From contig JACJYK010000002.1 in the NCBI GenBank assembly GCA_020636135.1, positions 329,501-393,500 on the forward strand: a stretch of DNA of 64,000 bases. The letters run 5' to 3'. Position numbers and translations under genes: made by a program. Positions 41,665 to 50,809 of this stretch are shown here, piece by piece. Position 1 is the stretch's first letter; each line of letters begins with the position of its first letter. The stretch is from Lewinellaceae bacterium (GTDB taxonomy: Bacteria > Bacteroidota > Bacteroidia > Chitinophagales > Saprospiraceae). A model generated the notes under the pieces. The model had not been told where the DNA came from, did no database searches, and saw only the letters and a list, made by a program, of their open reading frames with translations.

Positions 41665-44421
41665 ATGCACGATTATTCTTATGTCTTTAATGCCCACCCC
41701 GAGTTCATCGATAGCATGTATGCCAAATACCTCGCCGATCCCGCTTCCGTAGAGCCGGGATGGAGAACCTTCTTTGAAGGGTTTGAGTTTGGCGGGATGA
41801 ATGGCCATGGGAAACCGGCTTCAGCACCGGGTGGTGTCACCAATGTAGAGCGTGACCTGTCTGTGGTTTCCATGATCATCGGGTACCGGAACCGGGGCCA
41901 TCTGCTTTCCACCACCAACCCGATCCGTAAGCGCAAGGATCGCCATCCGCATCTGGCGCTGGAAGACTACCAGTTATCGGCAGCTGACCTGGACCAGCCT
42001 TTTATGGCGGGAGCAGTGGAACTGGGAATGGCACCAAACTCCACATTGCGTCAGATCATCGCTCATCTGGAAGCCATCTATTGCGGAGACATTGGCTTTG
42101 AGACCAACCACATCGAAAATAAAGAGAAACGGATGTGGCTACGTGAACACATCGAGCACCGGGACCTTTCCGACTCCTTTGGGATTCCCCTGGAGAAAAA
42201 ACGCCGGATCCTGGAAAAATTGAACGGTGCAGTCATATTTGAGAAATTCCTGCATACCAAATACATTGGCCAAAAGCGCTTTTCGCTGGAGGGCGGGGAG
42301 ACCACCATTCCGGCACTGGACGCTATTATCAATAAAGGAGCAGAATTCGGAGTACAGGAAGTCGTTATCGGCATGGCTCACCGGGGCCGTCTGAACGTCC
42401 TGGCCAACATCATGGGCAAGACCTATGAGCAGATCTTCAATGAGTTTGAAGGAACGGCTGTACCGGATCTCAGCTTTGGGGATGGTGATGTGAAATACCA
42501 CATGGGCTATTCCTCACAGGTGCGCACCACAGATGATCACGATGTATATCTGAAACTGGCGCCGAATCCTTCCCACCTGGAGGCCGTTAATCCGGTGGTT
42601 GAGGGATTTTCACGTGCCAAGGCCGATATCCTTTACGGATCCGATTACGACAAGATCCTGCCGATACTGATCCATGGAGATGCGGCTGCTGCCGGCCAGG
42701 GCGTGGTCTTTGAGACTGTGCAAATGAGCCAGCTGGCAGGTTATTATACCGGGGGTACCATTCATTTTGTCATCAACAACCAGATCGGATTTACCACGGA
42801 TTTTGATGATGCTCGGTCTTCGACTTACTGCACGGCAGCGGCCGGTATCGTACAAGCACCGGTCTTTCACGTGAATGGAGACAATCCGGATGCTGTCATC
42901 TGGGCCGTAGAGCTGGCTACCGAATACCGTCAGCGATTCAACAACGATGTCTTCATCGACATGGTTTGCTACCGTCGCCACGGTCATAATGAAAGTGATG
43001 ACCCCAAATTCACACAGCCGCAGATGTATGACATCATTTCCCAGCATGCCAATCCGCGCGAGATTTACGCTCAGAAACTGATTACGCAGGGTACCGTAGA
43101 GAAAAAACTGGCTGAGCAGATGGAAGATGCCTACTGGAATTTCCTGCAGGAGCGGCTGGATATGATCAAGCAAAAACCATTGCCTTACACCTACCAGGAG
43201 CCGGAATTGGCCTGGCGTAAGTTGATGAAAGCCAATAAAGCAAAGGAGTTTCAGTATTCACCGGAAACCGGCATTACACAGAAGCAGGCCATGCATATCC
43301 TGGAGCGATCCATAGCTACCCCGGATGGATTCACCCCACTCACAAAAGTGGAACGCCTGCTGAAGAGCCAGCGTGAATACATCAAACAAAAGAAACTGGA
43401 TTGGTCCATGGCGGAAATGCTGGCTTATGGCAGCTTGCTGCTGGAAGGGCATTCGGTCCGCATGAGCGGTCAGGATGTCAAACGGGGAACCTTCTCGCAC
43501 CGCCATTCCATCTTTTATGATGCCAAAACCTACCAGCCCTATAACCGTCTCAACCATCTGGATCCCGATCAGAAGGGCCAGTTTATGATTTACAATTCAT
43601 TGCTGTCGGAATTTGCCGTTTTGGGCTTTGAATTCGGGTATTCCATGGCTTCACCGGACAGTCTGGTCATCTGGGAAGCCCAGTTTGGTGACTTTGCCAA
43701 CGGGGCGCAGACCATGATCGACCAGTTTGTCACCGCCAGCGAAAGCAAGTGGCAACGGATGAGCGGTCTGGTCATGCTACTGCCGCACGGTTATGAAGGT
43801 CAGGGCCCGGAACACTCCAGTGCACGACTGGAGCGCTTCCTGCAAATGGGCGCTGAATTCAATATTACGGTGGCGAATGTGACCAACCCGGCCAACTTCT
43901 TCCACCTCCTGCGTCGCCAGATCTACCGGCCCTTCCGCAAACCTTTGATCGTCATGTCACCAAAGTCGCTGCTCAGGCATCCGATGTGTGTTGCAGATGT
44001 CAGGGAGGTGACCGGGAAAAGCAAGTTTCAGGAATTTTACGACGACGCCAGGGTCAACACGGAGAAGGAAGCCAAAAAGATCCGTCGTGTCCTTTTCTGC
44101 ACCGGCAAGATCTATTACGATCTGCTGCAATACCAGGATGAACATGTCCACCCGGATGTCGCGATCGTTCGCCTGGAACAATTGTATCCGCTTCCTAAGG
44201 AGCAGTTCGAGCTTTTGATGGCTAAATACGGACACGCAGAAAAATACTGGGTGCAGGAAGAACCGGTCAATATGGGTGCCTGGCAGTACATCCTGTCCTT
44301 TTATCCGGATCGCGGCTTCAAGGTTGTCTCCAGAAAGACCAGCGCCTCACCGGCTACAGGATTCAAGAAAGTGCATGATGATCAGCAGTTGCGGATCATG
44401 GAGCTGTCGTTCGCCAAGTGA
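41665..44421 (+). CDS. sucA: 2-oxoglutarate dehydrogenase E1 component
   Basis: A 918-residue thiamine-diphosphate enzyme of the TCA cycle that decarboxylates 2-oxoglutarate and passes the succinyl group to the E2 subunit. N-terminal E2-binding segment FNAHPEFIDSMYAKYLADPASVEPGW; active-site regions GMAHRGRLNVLANIMGK, HGDAAAAGQGVVFETVQMSQ, NNQIGFTT and the late LPHGYEGQGPEHSSARLERFLQ are all present. Length is normal. sucB is not next to it, so the complex genes are split. It begins 187 bases after the pseudogene remnant, which marks the return to normal chromosome composition. Confidence 0.97.
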   Translation: MHDYSYVFNAHPEFIDSMYAKYLADPASVEPGWRTFFEGFEFGGMNGHGKPASAPGGVTNVERDLSVVSMIIGYRNRGHLLSTTNPIRKRKDRHPHLALEDYQLSAADLDQPFMAGAVELGMAPNSTLRQIIAHLEAIYCGDIGFETNHIENKEKRMWLREHIEHRDLSDSFGIPLEKKRRILEKLNGAVIFEKFLHTKYIGQKRFSLEGGETTIPALDAIINKGAEFGVQEVVIGMAHRGRLNVLANIMGKTYEQIFNEFEGTAVPDLSFGDGDVKYHMGYSSQVRTTDDHDVYLKLAPNPSHLEAVNPVVEGFSRAKADILYGSDYDKILPILIHGDAAAAGQGVVFETVQMSQLAGYYTGGTIHFVINNQIGFTTDFDDARSSTYCTAAAGIVQAPVFHVNGDNPDAVIWAVELATEYRQRFNNDVFIDMVCYRRHGHNESDDPKFTQPQMYDIISQHANPREIYAQKLITQGTVEKKLAEQMEDAYWNFLQERLDMIKQKPLPYTYQEPELAWRKLMKANKAKEFQYSPETGITQKQAMHILERSIATPDGFTPLTKVERLLKSQREYIKQKKLDWSMAEMLAYGSLLLEGHSVRMSGQDVKRGTFSHRHSIFYDAKTYQPYNRLNHLDPDQKGQFMIYNSLLSEFAVLGFEFGYSMASPDSLVIWEAQFGDFANGAQTMIDQFVTASESKWQRMSGLVMLLPHGYEGQGPEHSSARLERFLQMGAEFNITVANVTNPANFFHLLRRQIYRPFRKPLIVMSPKSLLRHPMCVADVREVTGKSKFQEFYDDARVNTEKEAKKIRRVLFCTGKIYYDLLQYQDEHVHPDVAIVRLEQLYPLPKEQFELLMAKYGHAEKYWVQEEPVNMGAWQYILSFYPDRGFKVVSRKTSASPATGFKKVHDDQQLRIMELSFAK

Positions 44422-44450
44422 TGCAATACGTCACCCTATCTCTAGCAAAA

Positions 44451-44500
44451 CGGTCATTCCGAACAGATTTGCAGAGCAAATCGTCGTGAGGAATCCCTTA
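44451..44500. repeat. ATTCCGA...GAGGAAT palindromic intergenic repeat
   Basis: Downstream of sucA: outer arms ATTCC (44456-44460) and GGAAT (44490-44494) and an inner perfect hairpin GATTTGC-aga-GCAAATC (44466-44482). This GTCATTCCGA...GAGGAATC form is a repeat type seen in Bacteroidota intergenic DNA. There is no T run, so it is not a classical terminator. Confidence 0.6.
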
Positions 44501-44740
44501 TCACCGTCAGAACAGCATAAGGAATGAGACTCCATCATCGTTTCTGAGGTTCAGGAAGCAGGGTTTCCATCACAAGATTCCAGGCAACCCTGCTTCTCAA
44601 ACAAAAATGTCATTAGAGCCGAAACACGAGCGATGCAATCCGTCATGCAAAAGTGCAGCTCGCCTCTGCATCCTGAAAAACATAGAAGCGCTGTTCAGAC
44701 CGAATATATGAATACGGACATCCGATCGTAAGAAATAAAA

Positions 44741-44812
44741 AACTCCGTGGCCCTCTGGGTAATCTCCGCAGTTGTATGTGTAACTCTGTGCAAAACCCAG
44801 CAAAACTCTGGG
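44741..44812. repeat. CTCCGTGG/CTCTGTG intergenic repeat
   Basis: Between convergent genes, related units ACTCCGTGG, CTCTGGGTAA, TCTCCGCAG, GTAACTCTGTG and AACTCTGGGG follow one another. It is low-complexity spacer DNA of a kind common in Bacteroidota. The 44501-44740 stretch before it shows no gene. Confidence 0.5.
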
Positions 44813-44841
44813 GATAAAAAACCATCCTTGATTTCCCTCTG

Positions 44842-45510
44842 TCAGGGTTTGGGCCCATTCACCAGGACAATGCGAATGCCATAACTCCAGGCCTGTAGTC
44901 CGGATGCATCGCTCACCTGGTCGTTCAGCCATTGCTGTAGCTCGGATGTGGAGCGGCTGCCGAACTGGTACCTGGCGTAGGGCTGCAGGGAGAGCTGCAC
45001 ATTGGAAGTACCTGGTAGCAGCCACTCGAGCCACGCTTCCTGGTGAAATCCGCCCTGCCGGTCGAGTTGAACAGACCGCGATTCATTTTCCCATTTGTGC
45101 CTTGTGGATACCAGATCGTAGCTTACTGCGGTGCCGATACCCGCCCGGCGTCCACTCGCACCCAGCATCGCCTGCCAGGTGTGGGACTGCAGGTAGATCC
45201 TCCGTGTCAGGTTTCCCTGTCCGGCGGGATTGGTCGCTTTATTGGACTGGAGGTGGATGGTCCAGGCGATGCCGGTATAGACCGGACTTTTAAGATAATA
45301 CCGGGTCCCCAGTCTGAATCCGAAGAGATGATCCAGGTTGGCAAAGTCCCGGTTGTAGTTCTGTTGTTCATTGTGGGTTGAGATAGCCTGATCCAGGCCC
45401 GGATCATTGACCGCCAGCCAGTCAAATCCGGTCTCAATGTTGAGCTGCGTAAAAGCTAATGGTATAGCCAGGACAACAAAAGCGCAGGTTAAAAAGACAC
45501 GCAACTGCAT
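44842..45510 (-). CDS. predicted outer-membrane barrel protein, unknown
   Basis: A 222-residue protein with signal peptide MQLRVFLTCAFVVLAIPLAF (cleavage after FTQ). Alternating polar/hydrophobic strands ending in aromatic residues (FRLGTRYYLKSPVYTGIAWTIHL, EAWLEWLLPGTSNVQLSLQPYARYQFG) suggest a small 8-10-strand outer-membrane barrel. No family is recognised. It is divergent from the LolA-like operon with 112 bases between, so it may share that operator region and function with it. Confidence 0.7.
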   Translation of the reverse strand: MQLRVFLTCAFVVLAIPLAFTQLNIETGFDWLAVNDPGLDQAISTHNEQQNYNRDFANLDHLFGFRLGTRYYLKSPVYTGIAWTIHLQSNKATNPAGQGNLTRRIYLQSHTWQAMLGASGRRAGIGTAVSYDLVSTRHKWENESRSVQLDRQGGFHQEAWLEWLLPGTSNVQLSLQPYARYQFGSRSTSELQQWLNDQVSDASGLQAWSYGIRIVLVNGPKP

Positions 45511-45536
45511 TAAAATTCAATTAGCCTAAAAAATAA

Positions 45537-45567
45537 TTTAGATTAGTCTAAAATATTTGCACCTTTG
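45537..45567 (+). promoter_or_regulatory. promoter with palindromic operator of the LolA-like transport operon
   Basis: A perfect palindrome TTTAGATTAGTCTAAA (45537-45552) has 6-bp arms. It overlaps a TTTA -33 position that lies 19 bases before CACCTTTG (45560-45567), a near match to TAnnTTTG. Further half-sites occur at 45521-45530 (TTAGCCTAAA) and 45587-45593 (GTCTAAA). The arrangement predicts a dimeric repressor controlling the operon and perhaps the divergent barrel gene. Confidence 0.6.
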
Positions 45568-45622
45568 TAGTGCTTATACTAACTTGGTCTAAAGTTACAA
45601 CAATTAAAAGAGAGCAAATCAA

Positions 45623-46372
45623 ATGAACCGAAAACACCTTATCGCATGGTTGCTTGTCCTGGGTGGAGGTGTATTGTGGGCTCAGGACGCCAGAGAAATT
45701 GTGCAGAAAGCCGATGAGAAACTCCGGGGCAAGAGCAGCATCATAACCATGAAGATGACCATCGTACGTCCCACCTGGACACGGGATGTTGAACTGAAGT
45801 CCTGGTCATTAGGCGAAAAGTATGCGCTGATGTACATTCTACAGCCTACCCGCGACCGGGGTGTGGTTTTCCTGAAACGGGATAAGGAGATCTGGAACTG
45901 GCAACCCTCCATCGAACGGATGATCAAACTGCCCCCCAGCATGATGATGCAGTCCTGGATGGGCTCGGACTTTAAGAACGACGACATGGTCAAACAATCC
46001 TCCATCGTCAATGACTTCAGCCAAAAGATAACCGGTGATGAAACCATCGACGGAAGGGATTGCTACAAGATTGAACTCATACCTAAAGAATCTGCAGCAG
46101 TAGTATGGGGCAAAGTCATCCTCTGGATCGACAAAAAGGATTACCTGGAACTCAAGTCGGAGTTCTACGATGAAGATGGCTACCTGATCCATACCATGTA
46201 TGGCAAGTCCATTAAACTGATGGATAATGTCCTGTTGCCTTCCGTGTTGGAGGTGATACCGGCAGACGAACCGGGCAATAAAACGGTCGTCACCTATGTT
46301 AACGTCGACTTTGATGTACCCATCAATGAAGACTTTTTCTCGGTACAGCAAGCAAAGCGGATAAAACCCTGA
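45623..46372 (+). CDS. LolA-like periplasmic lipid/lipoprotein carrier
   Basis: A 249-residue exported protein (signal MNRKHLIAWLLVLGGGVLWA, cleavage near A-QD). The rest fits the LolA-like "outer membrane lipoprotein-sorting protein" family: AREIVQKADEKLRGKSS, MTIVRPTWTRDVELKSW, YILQPTRDRGVVFLKRDKEIW, SDFKNDDMVKQSS, DCYKIELIPK and LPSVLEVIPAD. The fold is an open beta half-barrel that shields a lipid or acyl group. First of five tightly packed genes with two FtsX-like permeases, an ATPase and a barrel, so it probably ferries cargo extracted by the ABC machine to the barrel. It is not the canonical LolA, which is shorter and not linked to a barrel. Confidence 0.88.
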   Translation: MNRKHLIAWLLVLGGGVLWAQDAREIVQKADEKLRGKSSIITMKMTIVRPTWTRDVELKSWSLGEKYALMYILQPTRDRGVVFLKRDKEIWNWQPSIERMIKLPPSMMMQSWMGSDFKNDDMVKQSSIVNDFSQKITGDETIDGRDCYKIELIPKESAAVVWGKVILWIDKKDYLELKSEFYDEDGYLIHTMYGKSIKLMDNVLLPSVLEVIPADEPGNKTVVTYVNVDFDVPINEDFFSVQQAKRIKP

Positions 46373-46375
46373 TCC

Positions 46376-47593
46376 ATGTTACTGAGTCTCGCCTGGCGCA
46401 ACATCTGGCGTAATAAACGCCGCACCCTGATTACGGCTGCTTCGGTTTTATTTGCCGTGTTGTTTTCTTCAGTGATGCAATCCATTCAGCATGGTACCTG
46501 GGATCACATGGTCGATAACGTAGTTAACTATTACTACGGATACCTGCAGATCCAGGGAAAGAAATTCTGGGATGACCGTTCCATCGATGAGATCATCGAC
46601 CGGCAAACGCTATTGGATAAATTGCCGGAAGACTTCAAACAATCTTATGCCCTGATTCCCCGACTGGAGTCCTTTGCCCTGGCCTCTGCCGGGAACCGCA
46701 CGCAGGGCGCCTTAATGATCGGTATAGACCCGGATGCAGAGAATGCCCTTTCGGGACTCAAAGGACGTATATCCAAAGGCGATTACTGGCAATCCTCCCC
46801 AACGGGGATCCTCGTCGGAGAAGGCCTGGCTGAAAACTTTAAGGTCGGCGTGGGCGATACCCTGATCTTTCTGAGCCAGGGCTATCATGGAGCCAATGCC
46901 ATCGGAGAATACCCGATCCGGGGGCTGATCCATTTTGCTTCCCCGGATCTGTCCAAAAGCATGGTCTATATGCATCTGGAGGATGCCCAGCAGTTTTATG
47001 CCACCGGTGATCAGATCACTTCCATGGTGGTAGGCATCAAGGATAAGGAGGTGCTACCTGAGGTGATTCAAATCTTACATAACGATCTGGATACTGCAAC
47101 GTATGCTGTCAAGGACTGGCAGCAGATGATGCCGGAATTGTTACAGGCCAAAGAAATGGATACGGCCAGTGCAAATGTCATTTTGATCATCCTGTACATC
47201 ATCATATCCTTTGGCATTTTTGGCACCATCCTGATGATGACGAAAGACCGGCAATACGAACTCGGAGTCCTGCTTTCGATCGGGATGCGCCGCATGCAGT
47301 TGTTTGGTATGATGTGGATGGAAGTGGTGATGATCGGGTTGGTAGGGGTGGCTATGGGATTTCTGATCAGCGTGCCCCTGGTGAAATACCTTTCACTGCA
47401 TCCCTTTCAGATGACCGGAGAATATGCCAGGGCTTATGAGAAATTTGGTGCGGAACCGATCATCCCGCCTGCTTTTGACTGGAACATATTCAGCTGGCAG
47501 GTCTTGTTTGTATTTGTGATCACATCCTTGTTAGCCTTTTATCCCTATTGGGTTATCCGGAAAATGAAACCGGTTGAGGCTATGCGATTGTAA
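46376..47593 (+). CDS. FtsX/LolE-type ABC transporter permease
   Basis: A 405-residue permease with one N-terminal helix (SLAWRNIWRNKRRTLITAAS), a large periplasmic domain (about residues 50-270) and three C-terminal helices, the MacB/LolCE topology. The last helix leads to YWVIRKMKPVEAMRL, the coupling tail of this family. It begins three bases after the LolA-like stop. This type of permease works mechanically, extruding substrates from the outer leaflet or periplasm. Confidence 0.9.
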   Translation: MLLSLAWRNIWRNKRRTLITAASVLFAVLFSSVMQSIQHGTWDHMVDNVVNYYYGYLQIQGKKFWDDRSIDEIIDRQTLLDKLPEDFKQSYALIPRLESFALASAGNRTQGALMIGIDPDAENALSGLKGRISKGDYWQSSPTGILVGEGLAENFKVGVGDTLIFLSQGYHGANAIGEYPIRGLIHFASPDLSKSMVYMHLEDAQQFYATGDQITSMVVGIKDKEVLPEVIQILHNDLDTATYAVKDWQQMMPELLQAKEMDTASANVILIILYIIISFGIFGTILMMTKDRQYELGVLLSIGMRRMQLFGMMWMEVVMIGLVGVAMGFLISVPLVKYLSLHPFQMTGEYARAYEKFGAEPIIPPAFDWNIFSWQVLFVFVITSLLAFYPYWVIRKMKPVEAMRL

Positions 47594-47618
47594 GTCCATC
47601 ATTTGAATTTATCGTGGT

Positions 47619-48830
47619 ATGATATTTAAAGTTGCCTGGAGGAATATTTGGAGGAGCCGAACGAGAAGTCTGGTGGTCATCACCGCGGTCGTCCTGGGAA
47701 TTTGGGCGATCATCGTGATCACGGGATTCAGCATTGGCATGGTGCGTACCTACATCCATACGGCCATCCTGAATGAATGGTCTCACATTCAGATTCACCG
47801 TTCGGATTATTTTGTAAATAAGGCGCTGGAGGACACCATCCCCGACGGCTTTGCTACCTATCAAAAGCTGAAAAGAGAATACCCGGAAACCTATCTGTCA
47901 CCCCGTTTGCTGGTGCAGGGCATGGTTTCCTCACCCAAAGCTGCCCGGGGAATCACCATCAAGGCTATCTTACCCGCAGCCGAAGATTCGACCACCGAAT
48001 TAAGCACCAATCTGGTCGATGGCAGCTACTTTGAAACGGATGCCCGCAACCCCATGATCATCGGTCAGGACCTGGCGAATAAAATTCACGTCTCCCTGAA
48101 TAACCGGGTGGTACTGACCTTCCAATCCTATAGCGGAGAGATCACTGCCGCCTCCTTCCGAATTGTAGGCTTGTACGCAACCAAAGATTCGCGCTACGAC
48201 AGTCAGCATATCTTCGTGCGGCAGGAGGACCTGAAACCGCTCCTGGGCGGCGATGGACTCCATGAGATCGCCATCCGGGTTCCGGACGGGACCGATTTTG
48301 AACCCATCCTGACTTCCATCCAGCAAGGCTATCCAAACCTGGATGTGCAGAGTTACCGTACGTTGTCTCCGGATCTGGTCCTTTACGAATCCACCATCGG
48401 ACTGACATCCATGATCATGACGGTCATTGTGATGCTGGCCCTGATCTTTGGGATCATCAACACCATGATGATGGCAGTCCTGGAACGGATTAAAGAGCTG
48501 GGTATGCTGATGGCGATCGGCATGAATAAAAAAAGAGTGTTTAACATGATCATGATCGAAACGCTGATCCTGGGATGCATTGGAGCGCCCATTGGTATGC
48601 TTGTCGGGTACCTGACCATCGTAGGGACCAGTACATCCGGTCTTGACCTCTCGGCTTACTCTGCAGGGATGCGTGAATTTGGATTGTCCGATATCATCTA
48701 CCCGTGGGTCCCTGCATCGCTTTATTGGCAACTTGCTATCGCGATCATCGTGACCGCATTGATTGGAAGCTTATTCCCGGCCTGGAAAGCCATCCGCCTA
48801 AGGCCGGTCGAAGCCATTCGAACCCTTTAA
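47619..48830 (+). CDS. second FtsX/LolC-type ABC transporter permease
   Basis: A 403-residue paralogue of the preceding permease with the same topology: N-terminal VAWRNIWRSRTRSLVVITAV, a periplasmic domain, then TM2-4 (SMIMTVIVMLALIFGIINTMM, NMIMIETLILGCIGAPIGML) and the end AWKAIRLRPVEAIRTL. The two permeases are clearly related, so the transporter is a heterodimer as in LolCE. It is followed 9 bases later by the ATPase. Confidence 0.9.
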   Translation: MIFKVAWRNIWRSRTRSLVVITAVVLGIWAIIVITGFSIGMVRTYIHTAILNEWSHIQIHRSDYFVNKALEDTIPDGFATYQKLKREYPETYLSPRLLVQGMVSSPKAARGITIKAILPAAEDSTTELSTNLVDGSYFETDARNPMIIGQDLANKIHVSLNNRVVLTFQSYSGEITAASFRIVGLYATKDSRYDSQHIFVRQEDLKPLLGGDGLHEIAIRVPDGTDFEPILTSIQQGYPNLDVQSYRTLSPDLVLYESTIGLTSMIMTVIVMLALIFGIINTMMMAVLERIKELGMLMAIGMNKKRVFNMIMIETLILGCIGAPIGMLVGYLTIVGTSTSGLDLSAYSAGMREFGLSDIIYPWVPASLYWQLAIAIIVTALIGSLFPAWKAIRLRPVEAIRTL

Positions 48831-48839
48831 TTTGAAAAC

Positions 48840-49535
48840 ATGAAGCCAGTTATTGTCACCAAAGGAATCACCAAGACGTATCAGCCGGACACCATCCCGG
48901 TCCATGCCCTGCGGGGTGTTGACCTGACTATCAACGAGGGCGAGTTTGTTGCTATCGTCGGTCCTTCCGGATCCGGGAAAACGACGTTATTGAATATCAT
49001 TGGCGGGCTGGACCGTCCATCAGCCGGATACATCGAGGTGGGCGGCAAGGATATCTCTAAGTTTTCGGACAATGCATTGATTGACTTTCGCCGTGACAAC
49101 ATTGGATTTGTTTTCCAGGCATATAACCTTATTCCTGTCCTGACGGCGATTGAAAATGTAGAGTTTGTGATGCTCTTACAAAAATTACCCAGGGAAAAAC
49201 GCAATCAACGGGCCATGGAGTTGCTGCATGCCGTAGGTCTCGATGACAAAGTCAACAAACGGCCCATTGAGCTTTCGGGTGGCCAGCAACAACGCGTCGC
49301 CGTGGCCAGGGCGCTGGCATCCAAGCCGGCTTTTGTCCTTGCGGATGAGCCTACTGCCAATCTGGACTCGGTCTCAACCGGTCAGCTCCTGGATATCATG
49401 GCCAATCTGAATCAGGAAGAGCAGATGACCTTCGTGTTTTCGACCCACGACCAGCGGGTCATCGACCGGGCACACCGCGTGATCACCCTGGAGGATGGTA
49501 AAATCATTTCTGATCGGAAAGGTCATGTTCAATAA
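48840..49535 (+). CDS. LolD/MacB-type ABC ATPase
   Basis: A 231-residue ATP-binding subunit. Walker A GPSGSGKTT (residues 41-49), Q-loop FVFQAYNLIPVLTAIENV, signature LSGGQQQRVAVARAL, Walker B FVLADEPTANLD and the H-loop FSTHD are all intact. It energises the two preceding FtsX-type permeases. Its end overlaps the start of the barrel gene by 11 bases in another frame, indicating translational coupling. Confidence 0.95.
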   Translation: MKPVIVTKGITKTYQPDTIPVHALRGVDLTINEGEFVAIVGPSGSGKTTLLNIIGGLDRPSAGYIEVGGKDISKFSDNALIDFRRDNIGFVFQAYNLIPVLTAIENVEFVMLLQKLPREKRNQRAMELLHAVGLDDKVNKRPIELSGGQQQRVAVARALASKPAFVLADEPTANLDSVSTGQLLDIMANLNQEEQMTFVFSTHDQRVIDRAHRVITLEDGKIISDRKGHVQ

Positions 49536-50685
49536 ATACCTAAACACACTATGCCTGCTGATGGCATTGCTGACCCCGGCCGTCCTGTTCAGCCAGACCG
49601 ATAGCATCAAATGGGACCAGAAATCCTACATCAAGTTTCTGCACACCGAATTTTTTATCCCGGACCTGAAGCAGTCCCTCTCCGATCAATTATTCCATCA
49701 CCGTTACAATGTCAAATATTATCCCAATCCGAACTGGACCTTAAGAATGGAGGTTCGTTCGCGCTTATTCTACGGAGAGCTGGTGAAGTCGACACCCGAT
49801 TTTGCCGGTACCATCGACAATGCCAACAACGATTACTTCGACCTGAGCTGGGTGGTGGCCTCATCCAAATCCATTGTCCTGCACACCATGATCGACCGGC
49901 TTTCAGCAGCTTATTCCAAGGGGCCCTGGGATATCCGTATCGGCCGTCAGCGCATCAACTGGGGAATCCACACCTTCTGGAATGCCAATGATATCTTCAA
50001 TGCATTTTCTTTCACGGATTTCGATTACGAAGAACGCCCGGGCAGTGATGCCGTACTGGCACGCTATTATTTCAATGGGAATTCCAGCATCGAAGTGGCA
50101 GCCAAAGCAGCCCATCATGTGCGGCTTGGCACCTATGCCAGCCTGTGGCGCTTCAACCGCTGGAACTACGACTTCCAGGTTTTGGGAGGATATTTTCAAA
50201 ACAACATGGTGGCAGGCTTCGGATGGGCCGGAAACCTCGGCACCGCCGGATGGAAGGGTGAATGGAGCTATTTCCAGGACCTTGCCGATGGAGGGACGAA
50301 TGTATTTACCGGTGCAACGGGCATTGATTACTCTTTCGCAAAGGGTACGTATGTGCAGGCAGGCTTTATGATCAACAGTCAGGGAGAAACACAGGCGCCG
50401 GTGACAGAGCTGTTTAATTTCAGCCTTTCGGCCAAAAACCTCTATCCCTACCGCAGCGCCATATACCTGCAGGCTTCTCACCCGATCAGTCCGCTGGTCA
50501 ATGGCGGGTTGTCCATCATCTACAGTCCTGTGAAAAGCCAGCCCTTTTTTGTCAACCCCACCATAAGTGTTTCAGTGGCCGAGAACTGGGACCTGGACCT
50601 GGTCGGCCAGGTTTTGTGGAATAAGACCGATCACTTCTACTCCCCGCTGCAGGCATTCTTCCTGAGGATGAAATTCAGTTATTAA
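49525..50685 (+). CDS. outer-membrane barrel protein of the LolA-like transport operon
   Basis: A 386-residue protein with signal peptide MFNKYLNTLCLLMALLTPAV (cleavage near LFS-Q). Many amphipathic strands with aromatic belts (VKYYPNPNWTLRMEVRSRLFY, IRIGRQRINWGIHTFWNANDIF, FDYEERPGSDAVLARYYF) end in FFLRMKFSY, a typical C-terminal barrel strand. The RQRINWG...FWNANDIFNAFSF segment recalls DUF1302-like porins that accompany LolA-like proteins and MMPL pumps elsewhere. Start 49525 is preferred over 49495 for the signal peptide. It may be the outer-membrane exit or acceptor for cargo carried by the LolA-like protein. Confidence 0.82.
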   Translation: MFNKYLNTLCLLMALLTPAVLFSQTDSIKWDQKSYIKFLHTEFFIPDLKQSLSDQLFHHRYNVKYYPNPNWTLRMEVRSRLFYGELVKSTPDFAGTIDNANNDYFDLSWVVASSKSIVLHTMIDRLSAAYSKGPWDIRIGRQRINWGIHTFWNANDIFNAFSFTDFDYEERPGSDAVLARYYFNGNSSIEVAAKAAHHVRLGTYASLWRFNRWNYDFQVLGGYFQNNMVAGFGWAGNLGTAGWKGEWSYFQDLADGGTNVFTGATGIDYSFAKGTYVQAGFMINSQGETQAPVTELFNFSLSAKNLYPYRSAIYLQASHPISPLVNGGLSIIYSPVKSQPFFVNPTISVSVAENWDLDLVGQVLWNKTDHFYSPLQAFFLRMKFSY

Positions 50686-50809
50686 GTGGGTTGTAGATTT
50701 AATTCACAAACTTAAAAATAGATCACGTTTCAACAGGATAGCTCAATTATCCGTGTCTCTCTGCAAAAAAATCTTTCGTAAGCTATGTATACACCATCAT
50801 TCTTGATTT

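Noticed and set aside
44466..44482. Hairpin after sucA as a rho-independent terminator
   Set aside because: The stem is perfect but no T run follows on the plus strand; treated as part of a palindromic repeat.
46294..48731. Long histidine- and isoleucine-rich frames antisense to the permease genes
   Set aside because: They mirror the strong codon bias of the genuine plus-strand permease genes, which have full family motifs.
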